Below the pieces are notes generated by a model. The model saw nothing but the letters and a program-made list of their open reading frames with translations, searched no databases and was not told the DNA's origin. Shown here in pieces: positions 5,829 to 5,844 of a stretch of 5,844 nt of DNA; position 1 is the stretch's first letter, and the number at the start of each line of letters is the position of its first letter. Made by a program: the position numbers and the translations under genes. Source of the stretch: Flavobacteriales bacterium (GTDB taxonomy: Bacteria; Bacteroidota; Bacteroidia; Flavobacteriales; BACL11); the NCBI GenBank assembly GCA_012960835.1, contig DUAL01000274.1, positions 6,127-11,970 of the forward strand, given 5' to 3'.

Positions 5829-5836
5829 CAAAAATA
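5829..5836 (-). promoter_or_regulatory. Possible -7 promoter box immediately before tatA
   Basis: On the minus strand TATTTTTG matches the Bacteroidota -7 consensus TAnnTTTG exactly. It ends four bases before the tatA ATG, so transcription starting from it would yield an almost leaderless message. The -33 region lies beyond the window edge, and T-rich sequence makes chance matches easy. Confidence 0.25.
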
Positions 5837-5844
5837 AAAAAACC

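Noticed and set aside
5655..5837. Plus-strand 60-codon frame opposite tatA
   Set aside because: It overlaps a textbook TatA on the other strand, with no independent support.

Overview
The window looks like chromosomal core DNA from a member of the Bacteroidota, probably a Flavobacteriia-like or related marine or environmental lineage. The evidence is the AT-rich sequence, gene starts without a Shine-Dalgarno sequence, a divergent Bacteroidota-type PurM, a short eukaryote-like type II glutamine synthetase, and a large TPR/PD40/OmpA envelope protein of the PorE type. I see no mobile element, CRISPR array, tRNA or rRNA gene, and no sign of recent transfer.

Layout. Positions 1-1219 (minus strand): the first 18 codons of prfA (release factor 1) preceded by purM (AIR synthase). 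The two are separated by one base and read as a coupled pair. Positions 1220-1281: a short spacer almost filled by a rho-independent terminator. Positions 1282-3372 (minus): a 696-residue envelope protein with signal peptide, TPRs, a five-repeat PD40 propeller, a carboxypeptidase-regulatory-like domain and a peptidoglycan-binding OmpA domain. Positions 3373-3591: a divergent, very AT-rich intergenic region with direct and inverted repeats and an operator-like imperfect palindrome. Positions 3592-4602 (plus): type II glutamine synthetase. Positions 4603-4664: convergent spacer with a strong terminator hairpin. Positions 4665-5824 (minus): tatA followed by a CaCA-family Ca2+/Na+ antiporter with a one-base TAATG overlap.

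How the genes relate. These are housekeeping functions: purine synthesis and translation termination (purM-prfA), envelope anchoring or type IX secretion support (PorE-like protein), ammonia assimilation (glutamine synthetase), Tat protein export and cation homeostasis. No single new system is evident. The points most worth a second look are regulatory: an 8-bp tandem duplication that places a decoy ATG at the OmpA-family gene start, a terminator so close to purM that it leaves no room for a separate promoter after it, and the structured glnA upstream region.
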